From NCBI GenBank assembly GCA_002470275.1, contig DKNY01000060.1, positions 63,664 through 127,663 on the forward strand: 64,000 bases of DNA. Direction: 5' to 3'. The notes below the pieces were generated by a model. It worked only from the letters and a program-made list of their open reading frames with translations, searched no databases and had not been told where the DNA came from. The stretch is from Gammaproteobacteria bacterium UBA7376 (lineage in GTDB: Bacteria; Pseudomonadota; Gammaproteobacteria; Pseudomonadales; Azotimanducaceae). Positions within the stretch are counted from its first letter, which is position 1; each line of letters begins with the position of its first letter. Positions 33,915-43,461 of this stretch are shown here, one piece after another. A program made the translations under genes and the position numbers.

Positions 33915-34175
33915 AGTTCATCTCTCAGGGTTCAAGAAGAGCGGTTGACCGTGGATTTTAGTCCACAGAGGAACCCCAGACCATCAAATGAGTCTATCTT
34001 TTGTTAGCTATATTGGCCTTGCAGAACCCTCAACACCCCCCACAATAATCCCGAAGCTGGTTTTACTTAGCCAGACCCTGGGATGTACCATTCGGCGAGG
34101 GCCTCCCTCGCTCCACTACAACGCTCAACGCCTCATCCACTACCCACGGATCGCTATGCAGGAGAAGATGTGACA

Positions 34176-35651
34176 ATGTCCACCGTCGATGAATTAGTCG
34201 AAGCTGGCAATGACTATCAAGCGGGGTTCATCACCGACGTTGAATCAGAAACGCTGCCGCCAGGTCTGGACGAAGAGGTCGTCAGATTCATATCCCAAAA
34301 GAAAGGCGAACCCGACTGGTTAACCACTTGGCGGCTGGAAGCGCTTCAAGGATGGCAGGCCATGCAGGAGCCCAAGTGGGCCCACGTTCACTATCCGCCC
34401 ATCGATTTTCAGGCGATCTCCTACTACAGCGCACCCAAGAGCCAACAGGAAGGGCCCAAGTCCCTGGACGAAGTGGATCCCGAAATTCTACGCACCTATG
34501 AAAAGCTAGGCATTCCGCTTCATGAACAGGCGGCGTTAGCCGGCGTCGTCAATCCGGATGCCGACGCCGGGCGGCAGGTGGCCGTGGATGTGGTTTTCGA
34601 CAGCGTTTCCATCACGACGACCTTCAAGAGCCGTTTGAAGGAAGCTGGCGTTATTTTTTGCCCCATCTCAGAGGCCGTGCATAGCCATCCTGAGCTGGTG
34701 CAGAAATATTTGGGGAGCGTCATCAGCAAGCAAGATAATTTCTATGCCGCCCTCAATTCTGCCGTGTTCAGCGATGGATCCTTCGTCTATATCCCCAAGG
34801 GCGTTCGCTGCCCCATGGAGCTTTCGACGTACTTCAGAATCAATGAGCGAAATACCGGGCAGTTTGAGAGAACCCTGATCATTGCAGATGAGGGTTCACA
34901 CGTGAGCTATCTCGAAGGCTGCACCGCGCCCATGCGAGATGAGAACCAACTGCATGCAGCCGTGGTAGAGCTGGTGGCCCTCGGTGATGCGGAAATTAAG
35001 TATTCAACGGTTCAAAACTGGTACCCGGGAGACGCTGACGGCAAAGGGGGAATCTATAATTTTGTGACCAAGAGAGGACTCTGCGCCGGGCCCAGATCCA
35101 AGATTTCCTGGACTCAGGTAGAGACCGGCTCGGCCATCACCTGGAAATACCCAAGCGTGGTTTTGCGCGGCGATCATTCCGTAGGTGAATTTTACTCGGT
35201 GGCGTTAACCAACAACCGACAGCAAGCAGATACCGGGACGAAGATGATTCATATGGGTAAGCATACCAAGAGCACCATCGTCTCGAAGGGCATCAGCGCC
35301 GGGAACAGCGAAAATTGCTACCGAGGCTTGGTGCGTGTATCTCCTACGGCGGCTCATGCCCGGAACTTCACCCAATGCGATTCCCTGCTCATCGGAGACA
35401 CCTGTGGGGCGCACACCTTTCCCTACATCGAAAACAAAAATAACTCAGCAACGCTGGAACATGAGGCCAGCACCTCCAAGGTCAGCGACGACCAGCTGTT
35501 TGCCTGTCAGCAACGCGGCATTGATACAGAAAAAGCGGTGGGCATGATCGTCAACGGTTTTTGTAAGGAGGTGTTCCGAGAATTGCCCATGGAATTCGCC
35601 GTTGAAGCCGGCAAGCTGCTAGAGGTTAGCCTGGAGGGGGCCGTCGGATGA
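34176..35651 (+). CDS. sufB: Fe-S cluster scaffold SufB
   Basis: 491 aa SufBD family. Family segments include [50 protein letters not shown] followed by [11 protein letters not shown], and [22 protein letters not shown]. SufB with SufC and SufD forms the scaffold on which clusters are built. ATG 34176 is preceded by AGGAG at 34160-34164; the 31-codon upstream extension shows no similarity. It opens a seven-gene SUF operon. No Rrf2-type regulator (SufR/IscR) gene precedes it. Confidence 0.95.
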   Translation: MSTVDELVEAGNDYQAGFITDVESETLPPGLDEEVVRFISQKKGEPDWLTTWRLEALQGWQAMQEPKWAHVHYPPIDFQAISYYSAPKSQQEGPKSLDEVDPEILRTYEKLGIPLHEQAALAGVVNPDADAGRQVAVDVVFDSVSITTTFKSRLKEAGVIFCPISEAVHSHPELVQKYLGSVISKQDNFYAALNSAVFSDGSFVYIPKGVRCPMELSTYFRINERNTGQFERTLIIADEGSHVSYLEGCTAPMRDENQLHAAVVELVALGDAEIKYSTVQNWYPGDADGKGGIYNFVTKRGLCAGPRSKISWTQVETGSAITWKYPSVVLRGDHSVGEFYSVALTNNRQQADTGTKMIHMGKHTKSTIVSKGISAGNSENCYRGLVRVSPTAAHARNFTQCDSLLIGDTCGAHTFPYIENKNNSATLEHEASTSKVSDDQLFACQQRGIDTEKAVGMIVNGFCKEVFRELPMEFAVEAGKLLEVSLEGAVG

Positions 35652-36403
35652 CCCTGCTACAGGTCGAAGGCCTCAAGGTTGATATCAACGCAGACGATGC
35701 CCCCATGCCCATCCTCAAGGGCCTGGATCTGGAGGTAAAGCCCGGCGAGGTGCACGCCATCATGGGGCCTAACGGCTCTGGCAAATCCACGCTCGCCAAT
35801 GTCCTGGCGGGCCGGCCGGGGTATCGCGTCACCCAGGGCAGTATTCGCCTTGACGGCGATTCGCTACTTGATCTGGCTCCTGAGGAACGCGCTCAACGCG
35901 GTTTGTTCTTGGCCTTTCAGTATCCTGTTGAGATTCCCGGCGTCAGCAATATGGAATTCCTCAAGGCCAGCCTAGACTCCCTGGCTAAGGCACGCGGCGA
36001 GCAACAACCCGCTGCGGCAGCCGTCATCGGCGAAGCACGCGAACTGGCAAACTCCCTTGACCTGGACCCGAGCTTTCTCAAACGCGGGGTCAACGAGGGA
36101 TTTAGTGGCGGCGAGAAAAAGCGCAACGAGATCATGCAGCTTCTGCTGCTTAAGCCGAAACTTGCCGTCTTGGACGAAACCGACTCGGGTCTGGATATCG
36201 ATGCCCTGCAAACCGTTTCTGAGGGCGTTAATCGCTTTCGTCGAGAAGACAGGGGCGTGGTCTTGATCACCCACTACCAGCGCCTGCTGGAGCATATCGT
36301 GCCGGACTACGTACATGTACTTGCCGAGGGCAGAATCATCCAGTCTGGCGACAAAGATTTGGCTCTGGAACTCGAGGCCAAGGGCTATGCGTGGCTGACC
36401 TAG
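35648..36403 (+). CDS. sufC: SufC ATPase of the Fe-S scaffold complex
   Basis: 251 aa ABC ATPase. Walker [10 protein letters not shown], SufC-specific signature [13 protein letters not shown], and Walker [15 protein letters not shown] are present. SufC supplies ATP-driven conformational change to SufBCD in the cytosol. It overlaps sufB by 4 bp and sufD by 13 bp. Confidence 0.96.
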   Translation: MTLLQVEGLKVDINADDAPMPILKGLDLEVKPGEVHAIMGPNGSGKSTLANVLAGRPGYRVTQGSIRLDGDSLLDLAPEERAQRGLFLAFQYPVEIPGVSNMEFLKASLDSLAKARGEQQPAAAAVIGEARELANSLDLDPSFLKRGVNEGFSGGEKKRNEIMQLLLLKPKLAVLDETDSGLDIDALQTVSEGVNRFRREDRGVVLITHYQRLLEHIVPDYVHVLAEGRIIQSGDKDLALELEAKGYAWLT

Positions 36404-37512
36404 TGCTTCCGCAGGGACTGAGCCTACCATCCTGGATGCAGGCTGGTGATCAGGGACTCCAGGGGATTGGTCAAATCGATTCAGTGCTTCAGGCTGCTCT
36501 AGACAGCCCCCAATTCCGCGAGCGCTGGAAATACACGCGCCCTCGCCCCCTGCTTGAGCATCTAGAGGATCCTCAGCAGCTGCCCGTCTTTGAGGGCGTG
36601 GACCAGGAAGGGATCACCCTGACGACCACTGCGGCGCCTTCCTTCTGTCCCAGGCTAGAACCCCAGCACGCGCCAGAGGCCACGGCAAAACTTTGCTTGG
36701 CCAACACCCTGATTGTGATCGAGGTGGTCAAGCCCCTGACTGAGCCCCTGCGTATCCAGCACACGGCAAGCTCTCAGCCGGTTCTGCTCCGCCTTCATCC
36801 AGGGGCTGAAGTCGCGCTAGAAGAAACCTATGCGCCCGGCGAGTTTTTGCAGCAGGCAGTATGGATCGAGCTGGAGGATGGCGCTCGGCTATCCCATGCT
36901 CGAAATACCTTTGAGGCGGCGGATTGGCACTGGCAATACCTCTACGTCCACCAAGCCAAACATTCAGCCTATTCGCTGCATAACTACACCACTGGCACCC
37001 AGCTTCGGCGGCAGGATATTCATCTGGTTCTAGATGGTGAGGGCTGCGAAGCCAAACTGCTTGGGGCAGCGCGTATCGACTCCAAGACCACCCTAGATCA
37101 ACATATCAACGTTGAACATCGTCAGGCTATGGGCAATAGCGAGCAGAAGTTTCATCATGTTGTTGCTGATGGCGGCAAGAGTACCTTCAACTCACGCATT
37201 CACATTCACCCCAACGCCAGGGGATCTGCGGCCATCCTCAGCAACAAAAACTTAGGGCTAGGACAGAGTGCCACCATTAACACCAAGCCTGAACTAGAGA
37301 TATATAACGACGACGTTCAGTGTGCTCATGGCGCCACCATCGGGCGACTGAGTGACGATGAAATGTTCTACTTTACCAGCCGCGGCATCGCCTCCCCGGA
37401 GGCTACCGCTCTTCTGAGCAGAGGCTTTCTGAATCAGTGCATCCAGGGTGCCCTGGCAGAGGCTGCCTCAAACGCTCTAACCCACGTTGGGATAACGTTA
37501 GACCATGCATGA
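36391..37512 (+). CDS. sufD: SufD subunit of the Fe-S scaffold complex
   Basis: 373 aa, a SufB paralogue lacking its longer N-terminus. Family segments are STFNSRIHIHPNARGS, LSNKNLGLGQSATINTKPEL and VQCAHGATIGRLSDDEMFYF, with the conserved His near the interface with SufB. The start overlaps sufC by 13 bp and its end overlaps sufS by 8 bp. Confidence 0.94.
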   Translation: MADLVLPQGLSLPSWMQAGDQGLQGIGQIDSVLQAALDSPQFRERWKYTRPRPLLEHLEDPQQLPVFEGVDQEGITLTTTAAPSFCPRLEPQHAPEATAKLCLANTLIVIEVVKPLTEPLRIQHTASSQPVLLRLHPGAEVALEETYAPGEFLQQAVWIELEDGARLSHARNTFEAADWHWQYLYVHQAKHSAYSLHNYTTGTQLRRQDIHLVLDGEGCEAKLLGAARIDSKTTLDQHINVEHRQAMGNSEQKFHHVVADGGKSTFNSRIHIHPNARGSAAILSNKNLGLGQSATINTKPELEIYNDDVQCAHGATIGRLSDDEMFYFTSRGIASPEATALLSRGFLNQCIQGALAEAASNALTHVGITLDHA

Positions 37513-38707
37513 TATTCGCCCAGACTTTCCCATTTTATCCCGGTCGAGCCGTAACCGGCCCTTGGTTTATCTCGACAATGGGGCAACCACCCAGAAACCC
37601 ACGGCGGTGGTCGACGCGATAGCCAAGTACTATCGCCAACACAACGCGAACGTACACAGGGCCGCACATGAGCTGGCGGAAGAAGCCACCTCCATGATGG
37701 AGGCCGCTCGAGATGGGACGCGGAGATTCATCAACGCGCAGGCCCGCGAGGAAATCGTCTTCACTCGGGGCACCACCGAATCCATCAATCTAGTTGCCAA
37801 CGTCTTGGCGGATCGTGTTCAGCCCGGACAAGACATTGTAATCAGCGAGCTAGAGCATCACTCCAATATCGTCCCCTGGCAGCTTCTCGCCCAGCGCCGG
37901 GGTGCAAATATTCGGGCTATCGCGATCACCGATGCAGGTGATCTGGACTTGGCCCACGCAGCAGAACTGATCACGGACAATACGGCGATCCTCGCGGTGT
38001 CGCATATTTCCAACGGGCTCGGCAGCGTCAATCCCGTAGGCACGCTGATCGACATGGCCAAGAAGGTCAATGCCCTAACCTTGATCGACGGTGCTCAGGC
38101 TGTCTTGCATGAACGGATTGATGTGGCTGCCCTGGATTGCGATTTTTACGTCTTCTCCGCCCACAAGATGTTCGGACCCACGGGCATAGGCATCCTCTAT
38201 GGAAAATTGGATCTGCTCAACGCTCTGCCACCCTGGCAGGGAGGAGGAGAGATGATTGAGCGCGTTTCAATAAAGACCAGCACCTATCAGGCCGCACCCT
38301 TCCGCTTTGAGGCCGGCACGCCAAATATCGCGGGGGCCGTCGGCCTTGGCGCCGCGCTCGAGTATCTGGAGCCGTTGCCCCTAGCCGACCTCGTAACCCA
38401 GGAGGAATCCCTGGTAGCGGAGACGCTTATCGAGCTAGAAAAAATTCAGGGCTTCAGGCTAATTGGCCGCCCGAAACAACGCAGCTCCGTCATCTCCTTC
38501 TTGCTTGAAGGTGCCCATCCCAATGATGTGGGCACGCTCCTTGATCAGCAGGGTATTGCCGTCAGGGCCGGGCATCACTGTAATATGCCGCTCATGGATC
38601 GCCTGGAAATTCCGGGGACCGTGCGTGCATCCTTCAGCCTGTACAACAACGAGGCTGATGCGGAAGCCTTGATCGAAGGCGTGGCCAAGGCGACCACTTT
38701 TTTGTAG
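37505..38707 (+). CDS. sufS: Cysteine desulfurase SufS
   Basis: 400 aa class V PLP enzyme. It has LVYLDNGATTQKP, the PLP lysine in FSAHKMFGPTG, and the catalytic Cys in VRAGHHCNMPL. It removes sulfur from cysteine and hands it to SufE. Compared with E. coli SufS (CHHCAQP), the motif reads AGHHCNMP, which is within the family. The gene is followed by a 100-bp gap with a strong hairpin before sufA. Confidence 0.95.
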   Translation: MHDIRPDFPILSRSSRNRPLVYLDNGATTQKPTAVVDAIAKYYRQHNANVHRAAHELAEEATSMMEAARDGTRRFINAQAREEIVFTRGTTESINLVANVLADRVQPGQDIVISELEHHSNIVPWQLLAQRRGANIRAIAITDAGDLDLAHAAELITDNTAILAVSHISNGLGSVNPVGTLIDMAKKVNALTLIDGAQAVLHERIDVAALDCDFYVFSAHKMFGPTGIGILYGKLDLLNALPPWQGGGEMIERVSIKTSTYQAAPFRFEAGTPNIAGAVGLGAALEYLEPLPLADLVTQEESLVAETLIELEKIQGFRLIGRPKQRSSVISFLLEGAHPNDVGTLLDQQGIAVRAGHHCNMPLMDRLEIPGTVRASFSLYNNEADAEALIEGVAKATTFL

Positions 38708-38731
38708 CCCTGGCTCGGAGCCTCGCGTGAT

Positions 38732-38766
38732 GAGGGTGTTCTTGTCCATTTGCCAAGAACACCCTC
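38732..38766 (+). repeat. Intergenic 13-bp perfect inverted repeat between sufS and the A-type carrier gene
   Basis: Left arm GAGGGTGTTCTTG at 38732-38744, nine-base loop, right arm CAAGAACACCCTC at 38754-38766. No T-run follows on either strand, so a standard terminator is not indicated. It may shape mRNA stability within the suf operon or serve as a protein-binding site. Confidence 0.8.
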
Positions 38767-38807
38767 CGACGAGATAATTCAGTCCAACTACTGGAAATTG
38801 TATTCCT

Positions 38808-39239
38808 ATGAGCAGCGCACCGAGCATTCTGGTTTCTGAACAAGCCAGCGCCCACATACATAAGCAGGTATGCCAAGCCCAGAGCCAATTTCTACGATTA
38901 GGCGTAAAGCCCAGTGGCTGCAATGGTTACAGCTATACCCTGGACTTTCTCGACCACGCCGATGAGGACGACCACCATGTGGTGATCAATGACCAGGTCA
39001 CCATTTGCATCAAGCAGGCCGAAGCTGATTTAGTCTCCGGTACCGAAATCGATATTGTCACCCAAGGCTTAAACTCGGCCCTGGTTTTCAAGAACTCCAA
39101 GGCGACAAGCTACTGCGGATGCGGTGAAAGCTTTGCCTTCGATTCGCCCGAAACGCTCGATCAGGGTTCAGGTGCAGCCGTTCCCTCGCTGCCGGACGCA
39201 GGCCTAGCCGTGGACGCGATGGAGCCAAAGCAGGACTGA
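38808..39239 (+). CDS. sufA: A-type Fe-S carrier (SufA/IscA/ErpA family)
   Basis: 143 aa. The three family cysteines are present: one in SGCNGYSYTLDF and two in SYCGCGESFAF. A-type carriers pass clusters from the scaffold to target proteins. A C-terminal tail of about 30 residues beyond the CGCGESF motif is longer than usual and low in complexity. Placement after sufS supports the sufA name. It ends at the first base of the sufT ATG. Confidence 0.88.
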   Translation: MSSAPSILVSEQASAHIHKQVCQAQSQFLRLGVKPSGCNGYSYTLDFLDHADEDDHHVVINDQVTICIKQAEADLVSGTEIDIVTQGLNSALVFKNSKATSYCGCGESFAFDSPETLDQGSGAAVPSLPDAGLAVDAMEPKQD

Positions 39240-39766
39240 TGGAGCGGCGAATTGTAACGACAAACCGCGACTGCCCTGCACGACTCGTTCCCACGGGGGA
39301 CGAGGTTTGTATACCCAGCGGGTCCTTCATCACGTTGACTCAGGCCCTGGGCGGTAGCTTTACCGTAATCGTCAACGGCAACATGGCGCGCATCGCGGGT
39401 ACCGATGCCGATGCCCTGGGCCTGGAGATTCTGACATTGGCATTTCCCGCCTCCGATCAGGGGCGCGGGATTGACGAAGCCCATGTCTGGACCGCACTAC
39501 GCTCGGTATTTGATCCTGAAATTCCAGTCAATATTGCCGACCTCGGTCTTATTTACGGCGTTCATATCGAGGACGATGCGGTGAAAATTGACATGACGCT
39601 GACGGCACCCGGCTGCGGCATGGGTCCGGTGCTGGTGGAAGAAGTCCAGCATCGGGTTATGCAGGTTCCTGGCGTTGGCTCGGTAGCCGTCGATTTGGTC
39701 CTCGACCCGCCTTGGTCCCGAGACATGATGAGCGAGGAAGCTCAACTCGAGCTGGGCTTGTTCTGA
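39239..39766 (+). CDS. sufT: SufT, Fe-S maturation protein (MIP18/DUF59 domain)
   Basis: 175 aa. The DUF59 domain (about 80-175) has VFDPEIPVNIADLGLIYGV and the single Cys in APGCGMGPVL. The first 75 residues (TGDEVCIPSGSFITLTQALGGS) are the N-terminal extension typical of SufT. SufT aids Fe-S cluster delivery under high demand. The start overlaps the sufA stop and SufE follows two bases after its own stop. Confidence 0.9.
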   Translation: MERRIVTTNRDCPARLVPTGDEVCIPSGSFITLTQALGGSFTVIVNGNMARIAGTDADALGLEILTLAFPASDQGRGIDEAHVWTALRSVFDPEIPVNIADLGLIYGVHIEDDAVKIDMTLTAPGCGMGPVLVEEVQHRVMQVPGVGSVAVDLVLDPPWSRDMMSEEAQLELGLF

Positions 39767-39768
39767 CG

Positions 39769-40191
39769 GTGGCGCTTACCCTGGACATACAGGAGCTGAA
39801 GGCGACCTTTGATTTTCTCGACGACTGGGAGGAGCGCTACCGCTTTATTATTGATCTAGGCAAAGAGATCCGTCCCCTCGAGGATTCACAAAAAACAGAA
39901 GCCAACCTAATAAGAGGGTGTCAGAGCCAGGTTTGGCTCACCTATACCCAACAGGACGAGCAGCTGGTCTTTCTGCTCGACAGTGATGCTCATATTGTAC
40001 GTGGACTGATCGCAGTGGTTCTGATCGCCATTAACGGCAAAACGGCTGATGACATCGTTGCGCTGGACATCGAAGGCCTTTTCGCCGAGCTGGACTTGCT
40101 CGCGCACTTGTCGCTAACCCGAGGCAATGGCCTACGCGCGATGATCCTAAAAATTAAACAGGTTGCAGCAACTCTGGCATCCGTGTCCTAA
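39769..40191 (+). CDS. sufE: SufE sulfur acceptor
   Basis: 140 aa from a GTG start two bases after the sufT stop. The active cysteine is in LIRGCQSQVWL, and the ATFDFLDDWEERYRFIIDLG N-terminus is the family consensus. SufE takes persulfide from SufS and hands it to SufB. An upstream ATG in frame lies inside sufT and is rejected. It ends convergent with, and overlapping by 4 bp, the leftward glycosyltransferase-like gene. Confidence 0.92.
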   Translation: MALTLDIQELKATFDFLDDWEERYRFIIDLGKEIRPLEDSQKTEANLIRGCQSQVWLTYTQQDEQLVFLLDSDAHIVRGLIAVVLIAINGKTADDIVALDIEGLFAELDLLAHLSLTRGNGLRAMILKIKQVAATLASVS

Positions 40192-40835
40192 CGGCTTCTC
40201 TCTCGCCAGCGCAGGTATCTAGACCAGTCATCCGGGGTATCAACATCCCAGACCGTCTCCATCAACGCTACGCTGAGCCCCAGCGCGCGAGCGCGGCTCA
40301 GCGTCTGATCGAGCACCTGATCCGTACCCCAGGCAATATTCTTAAAAATCTCCGGCATTGGCTGCCTAAGGCCAATGAGCCCATACCCACCATCCTCTGC
40401 CGGACCAAGGAGCAGATCCGCGGTGCCGCCGCGCACGACCGCTGAAGTCAGATAGTCGGCATCGATCCCGGGACAATCTGAACCTATCAACAAGGCCAGG
40501 TCAGCGCCCTCCTCCAGCATCTGAGCCAGCCCATGGAACATGCGCTCACCCAGATCGGCTCCGCACTGCAGGTGAACAGGCAGGCTCCAGCCCTCAGACC
40601 ACTGGAACGTCTCCTGACTGTGCTCCGTGACCCAGAGTTGGGGCTGCCAAGTGGGGTGCTCCCCGCCCAGCGCAACTGGCGGGGTAGCGTGGAGCGGTTC
40701 AATACCCATGAGGCATTGGGCCACCAACTGCCGATGGGCGGCCGCCGCCCCCTCTTCTCCGAGCAGCGGAATTAAGCGCGTCTTCGTCTGCCCTGGCTGA
40801 GGGGTCTTCGCGAAAATACCAAGGCTGACCTTCAT
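40188..40835 (-). CDS. TIGR04282-type (DUF2064) nucleotidyl/glycosyltransferase-like protein
   Basis: 215 aa GT-A fold. FAKTPQPGQTKTRLIPLLG, IGSDCPGIDADYL (the metal DxD-like position), and LGPAEDGGYGLIGL are the DUF2064/TIGR04282 signature. Members sit beside TIGR04283 genes, and some clusters with arsenosugar enzymes gave the family its name, but the substrate here is unknown. It overlaps its partner by 4 bp. Confidence 0.85.
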   Translation of the reverse strand: MKVSLGIFAKTPQPGQTKTRLIPLLGEEGAAAAHRQLVAQCLMGIEPLHATPPVALGGEHPTWQPQLWVTEHSQETFQWSEGWSLPVHLQCGADLGERMFHGLAQMLEEGADLALLIGSDCPGIDADYLTSAVVRGGTADLLLGPAEDGGYGLIGLRQPMPEIFKNIAWGTDQVLDQTLSRARALGLSVALMETVWDVDTPDDWSRYLRWRERSR

Positions 40836-41596
40836 GGCCTGGGTCCGTAATAGCGCTGATAGAGATCCTCAGCGCTGACGCCGAAGTAGTAGCACGCCCG
40901 ATACCACCACATGGACAGCACGGTTTTCAGCCATCCTTGACGTTCCCACCGCGCGCCGCTGGCGGTGATCGCAATCGCTGGCGCAAAAAATTGATGATCC
41001 CTGAGTCGCTGGAGTCTGCGGCTGACTTCAATGTCTTCCATCAAAGGCTGAGGCGGGAATCCCCCAATGCGATCAAGCAGCGAGCGGTGAAAAAACATTG
41101 CCTGATCGCCGGTACACATCCGGGTTCGCCGAGAGCGCCAATTCATTAAATAAGCCACTATGGGTAGCCCCCAGTGCGAACCGGAGAGAGAGACATCAAA
41201 GCGCCCCCACCCCAGGGCCCTGGACTGGGACAGGCGGGTCAAATAGTGCCAACTGGCCTCGATGTAGCGTGTGTCAGCGTGCACCACCCAGCACCATGGC
41301 GTATTTAAAACGGCAATCCCTTGGGCAATTTGTCCTCCACGAGACGCCGGGTAAACGAACCATTGGCCGCCCAAGGCAGCTACTTGGGCTCGAGCCCTAT
41401 CTCGCTGTGCTTGATTTGGCGACGCCTTGGTTGGCCCAGGGCTGGCCTCGACCACCACAAGTGGAATCGAGCGGCTGAGAGAGTCGATCTCGAGCAACAG
41501 AGCAGACAGCTGATTAAATTGATGGGCCACAGGAATCACGATACCCAATGCGGTGCTGTCTCTGGCGAGGTCACGGTCTGTTTCACCCCTTACCAT
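40832..41596 (-). CDS. TIGR04283-type family 2 glycosyltransferase
   Basis: 254 aa. Motifs LGIVIPVAHQFNQLSALL, VEASPGPTKA, PASRGGQIAQG, WVVHADTR (DxD-like Asp) and DQAMFFHRSLLDRIGGFP followed by LMEDIEVSRRL match the TIGR04283 family. It is probably translated together with the TIGR04282 gene. The N-terminus carries about 17 extra polar residues. No membrane helix is seen apart from weakly hydrophobic stretches near the C-terminus. Confidence 0.85.
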   Translation of the reverse strand: MVRGETDRDLARDSTALGIVIPVAHQFNQLSALLLEIDSLSRSIPLVVVEASPGPTKASPNQAQRDRARAQVAALGGQWFVYPASRGGQIAQGIAVLNTPWCWVVHADTRYIEASWHYLTRLSQSRALGWGRFDVSLSGSHWGLPIVAYLMNWRSRRTRMCTGDQAMFFHRSLLDRIGGFPPQPLMEDIEVSRRLQRLRDHQFFAPAIAITASGARWERQGWLKTVLSMWWYRACYYFGVSAEDLYQRYYGPRP

Positions 41597-41754
41597 TCAT
41601 GCTCCCTCCAGTGAGGTGAATCCAACGATGCGATCACCGGCTTCGCCCTGTAGACTCCTTGCGGCCGGCGGTAAAGATCATACAATTTCGGCCGGAAAAG
41701 TCCTTAGCAAACCAACGGGGGTTTGCATCGTATTTTGTTTTTGGGGAGGCATCG

Positions 41755-43449
41755 ATGTATCAAGAATTTAAAGAAACCTGGTCGGCACTGACGTCACCTG
41801 GCGCGGACTTTGAGGTCATCACCACCCCTATCAGGGACATTCCTGTTCCCACCTACCGTACGGCACCTGCCACGCTCCGCGATATATGGCTCAGCACCCT
41901 ACCCTACGGCGACAGAGAGTACCTGATCTATCGCGATGAGCGCCTTACCTATGGCGAGGCGCACCGCCAGGTCGCCGGGCTGGCGAACTGGCTGATCGCA
42001 CACGGCGTGCGCCCCGGTGACCGAGTGGCCATCGCCATGCGAAATTATCCCGAGTGGATGCTGAGCTACTGGGCCATCGTCTCCATGGGCGCTACGGTGG
42101 TGGGCATGAATGCCTGGTGGGTTGGCGACGAGATGCGCTTCGGCCTAGAGGACGCCGACCCCAAGGCGTTAATTGTCGACCAAGAGCGCCTGGCAACCGT
42201 CAGTGCCCTAGGAGATGCCCTGTCGGGCATTCACCTCATCGGCGTTCGCCTCAGCACGCCAGAGCCCGGCGTCACCCCCTGGTCAGAGGCCACGGACGGT
42301 ACCGAGCCCTTGCCGGAGGTCGCCATTGATACCGATAGCGACGCCTGCATCTTCTACACCTCCGGCACCACCGGCCGCCCCAAGGGCGCACAGCTCACCC
42401 ACCGGGGCTGCGTTAGCAACGTCTGGAGCCTCCTATTCTCTGCGGCCATGCAGCGTGCTCTGGCCATCAAGAACGGGAAGATGAGCGAGAGCGACGAACC
42501 CCCCATCCCCGTTACGCTTGTCACCACGCCTTTGTTTCATGTAACGGCCAATAACTGTGTGGCCCAGGTCGCGACAATTGCCGGGGGTAAGCTCGTACAC
42601 ATGTACAAGTGGGATGCAGCTGATGCCCTTGCACTCATCGAGGCCGAAAAAATCTCAGCGGTTAGCGGGGTCCCGGTGATGGCGCGAGAAATCATTACTC
42701 ATCCCAATTTTGCCAGCACGGATACATCAAGCCTTTTGACTTTGGGCGGGGGCGGCGCCCAGCTGCAGCCGGACTTGGTGGACAAAATCGATCAACAGGT
42801 CACCACGGCAAGGCCAACCACTGGCTATGGCATGACCGAAACCTGTGGCGTCATTACCTCTATCGGTTACGACCACTTTGTTGATAAACCAGAAAGCTGC
42901 GGACCACCGCTGCCCTGCTTTGAGGCCAAAATCGTTAACCCGGACAGCGGTGAGCAAATGCCCGAGGGGGAGCCAGGCGAACTCTGGGTTCGTGGTGCCC
43001 AGGTCATCCGTGGTTATTTGAATCGCCCCGACGCGACGGCGGAAACCATTATCGATGGCTGGCTGCGGACCGGAGATATGGCCAGGCAGGATGAGGATGG
43101 TTTCGTCTATATCGTCGACCGCATCAAGGACATGGTGTTGCGCGGCGGGGAAAACATCTACTGCGCCGAAGTAGAGAGTGCGATATTCAAGCACCCTGCA
43201 GTTGCTGAATGCACGGTTTTCGGCGTCGTCGATGATCGCCTTGGTGAAGAAGTGGGGGCTGCCGTTGTCCTAGTTGAAGGCGCAGGGCAAGATGCTAAGG
43301 CCCTTCGCGAGCACTGCGCCTCGCTTATCGCCAAGTTCAAAATTCCTCGCTATATCTGGTTTATGGATGAGGCGCTGCCCCGCAATGCTTCGGGCAAGTT
43401 CCTAAAACGAGAGCTCCGCGACAGCCTCAGCGTGGACAGCAGTCACTAG
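41755..43449 (+). CDS. AMP-dependent acyl-CoA ligase (class I adenylate-forming)
   Basis: 564 aa. P-loop IFYTSGTTGRPKGAQLTH at about 199-216, A5 TTGYGMTETCG, A7 GWLRTGDMARQDEDGF, A8 DRIKDMVLRGGENIYCAEVE, and the catalytic Lys in NASGKFLKRELR are all present. GGGGAGGC at 41741 onward, seven bases before ATG 41755, decides the start; the 32 codons upstream are not conserved. The substrate is likely a fatty or aromatic acid and cannot be told apart by eye. Confidence 0.9.
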   Translation: MYQEFKETWSALTSPGADFEVITTPIRDIPVPTYRTAPATLRDIWLSTLPYGDREYLIYRDERLTYGEAHRQVAGLANWLIAHGVRPGDRVAIAMRNYPEWMLSYWAIVSMGATVVGMNAWWVGDEMRFGLEDADPKALIVDQERLATVSALGDALSGIHLIGVRLSTPEPGVTPWSEATDGTEPLPEVAIDTDSDACIFYTSGTTGRPKGAQLTHRGCVSNVWSLLFSAAMQRALAIKNGKMSESDEPPIPVTLVTTPLFHVTANNCVAQVATIAGGKLVHMYKWDAADALALIEAEKISAVSGVPVMAREIITHPNFASTDTSSLLTLGGGGAQLQPDLVDKIDQQVTTARPTTGYGMTETCGVITSIGYDHFVDKPESCGPPLPCFEAKIVNPDSGEQMPEGEPGELWVRGAQVIRGYLNRPDATAETIIDGWLRTGDMARQDEDGFVYIVDRIKDMVLRGGENIYCAEVESAIFKHPAVAECTVFGVVDDRLGEEVGAAVVLVEGAGQDAKALREHCASLIAKFKIPRYIWFMDEALPRNASGKFLKRELRDSLSVDSSH

Positions 43450-43461
43450 ACAAAGGGAGGG

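Noticed and set aside
33988-34173. Short plus-strand ORF before sufB
   Set aside because: No Shine-Dalgarno, no recognisable motif and Pro-rich composition; it fits better as part of the suf leader.
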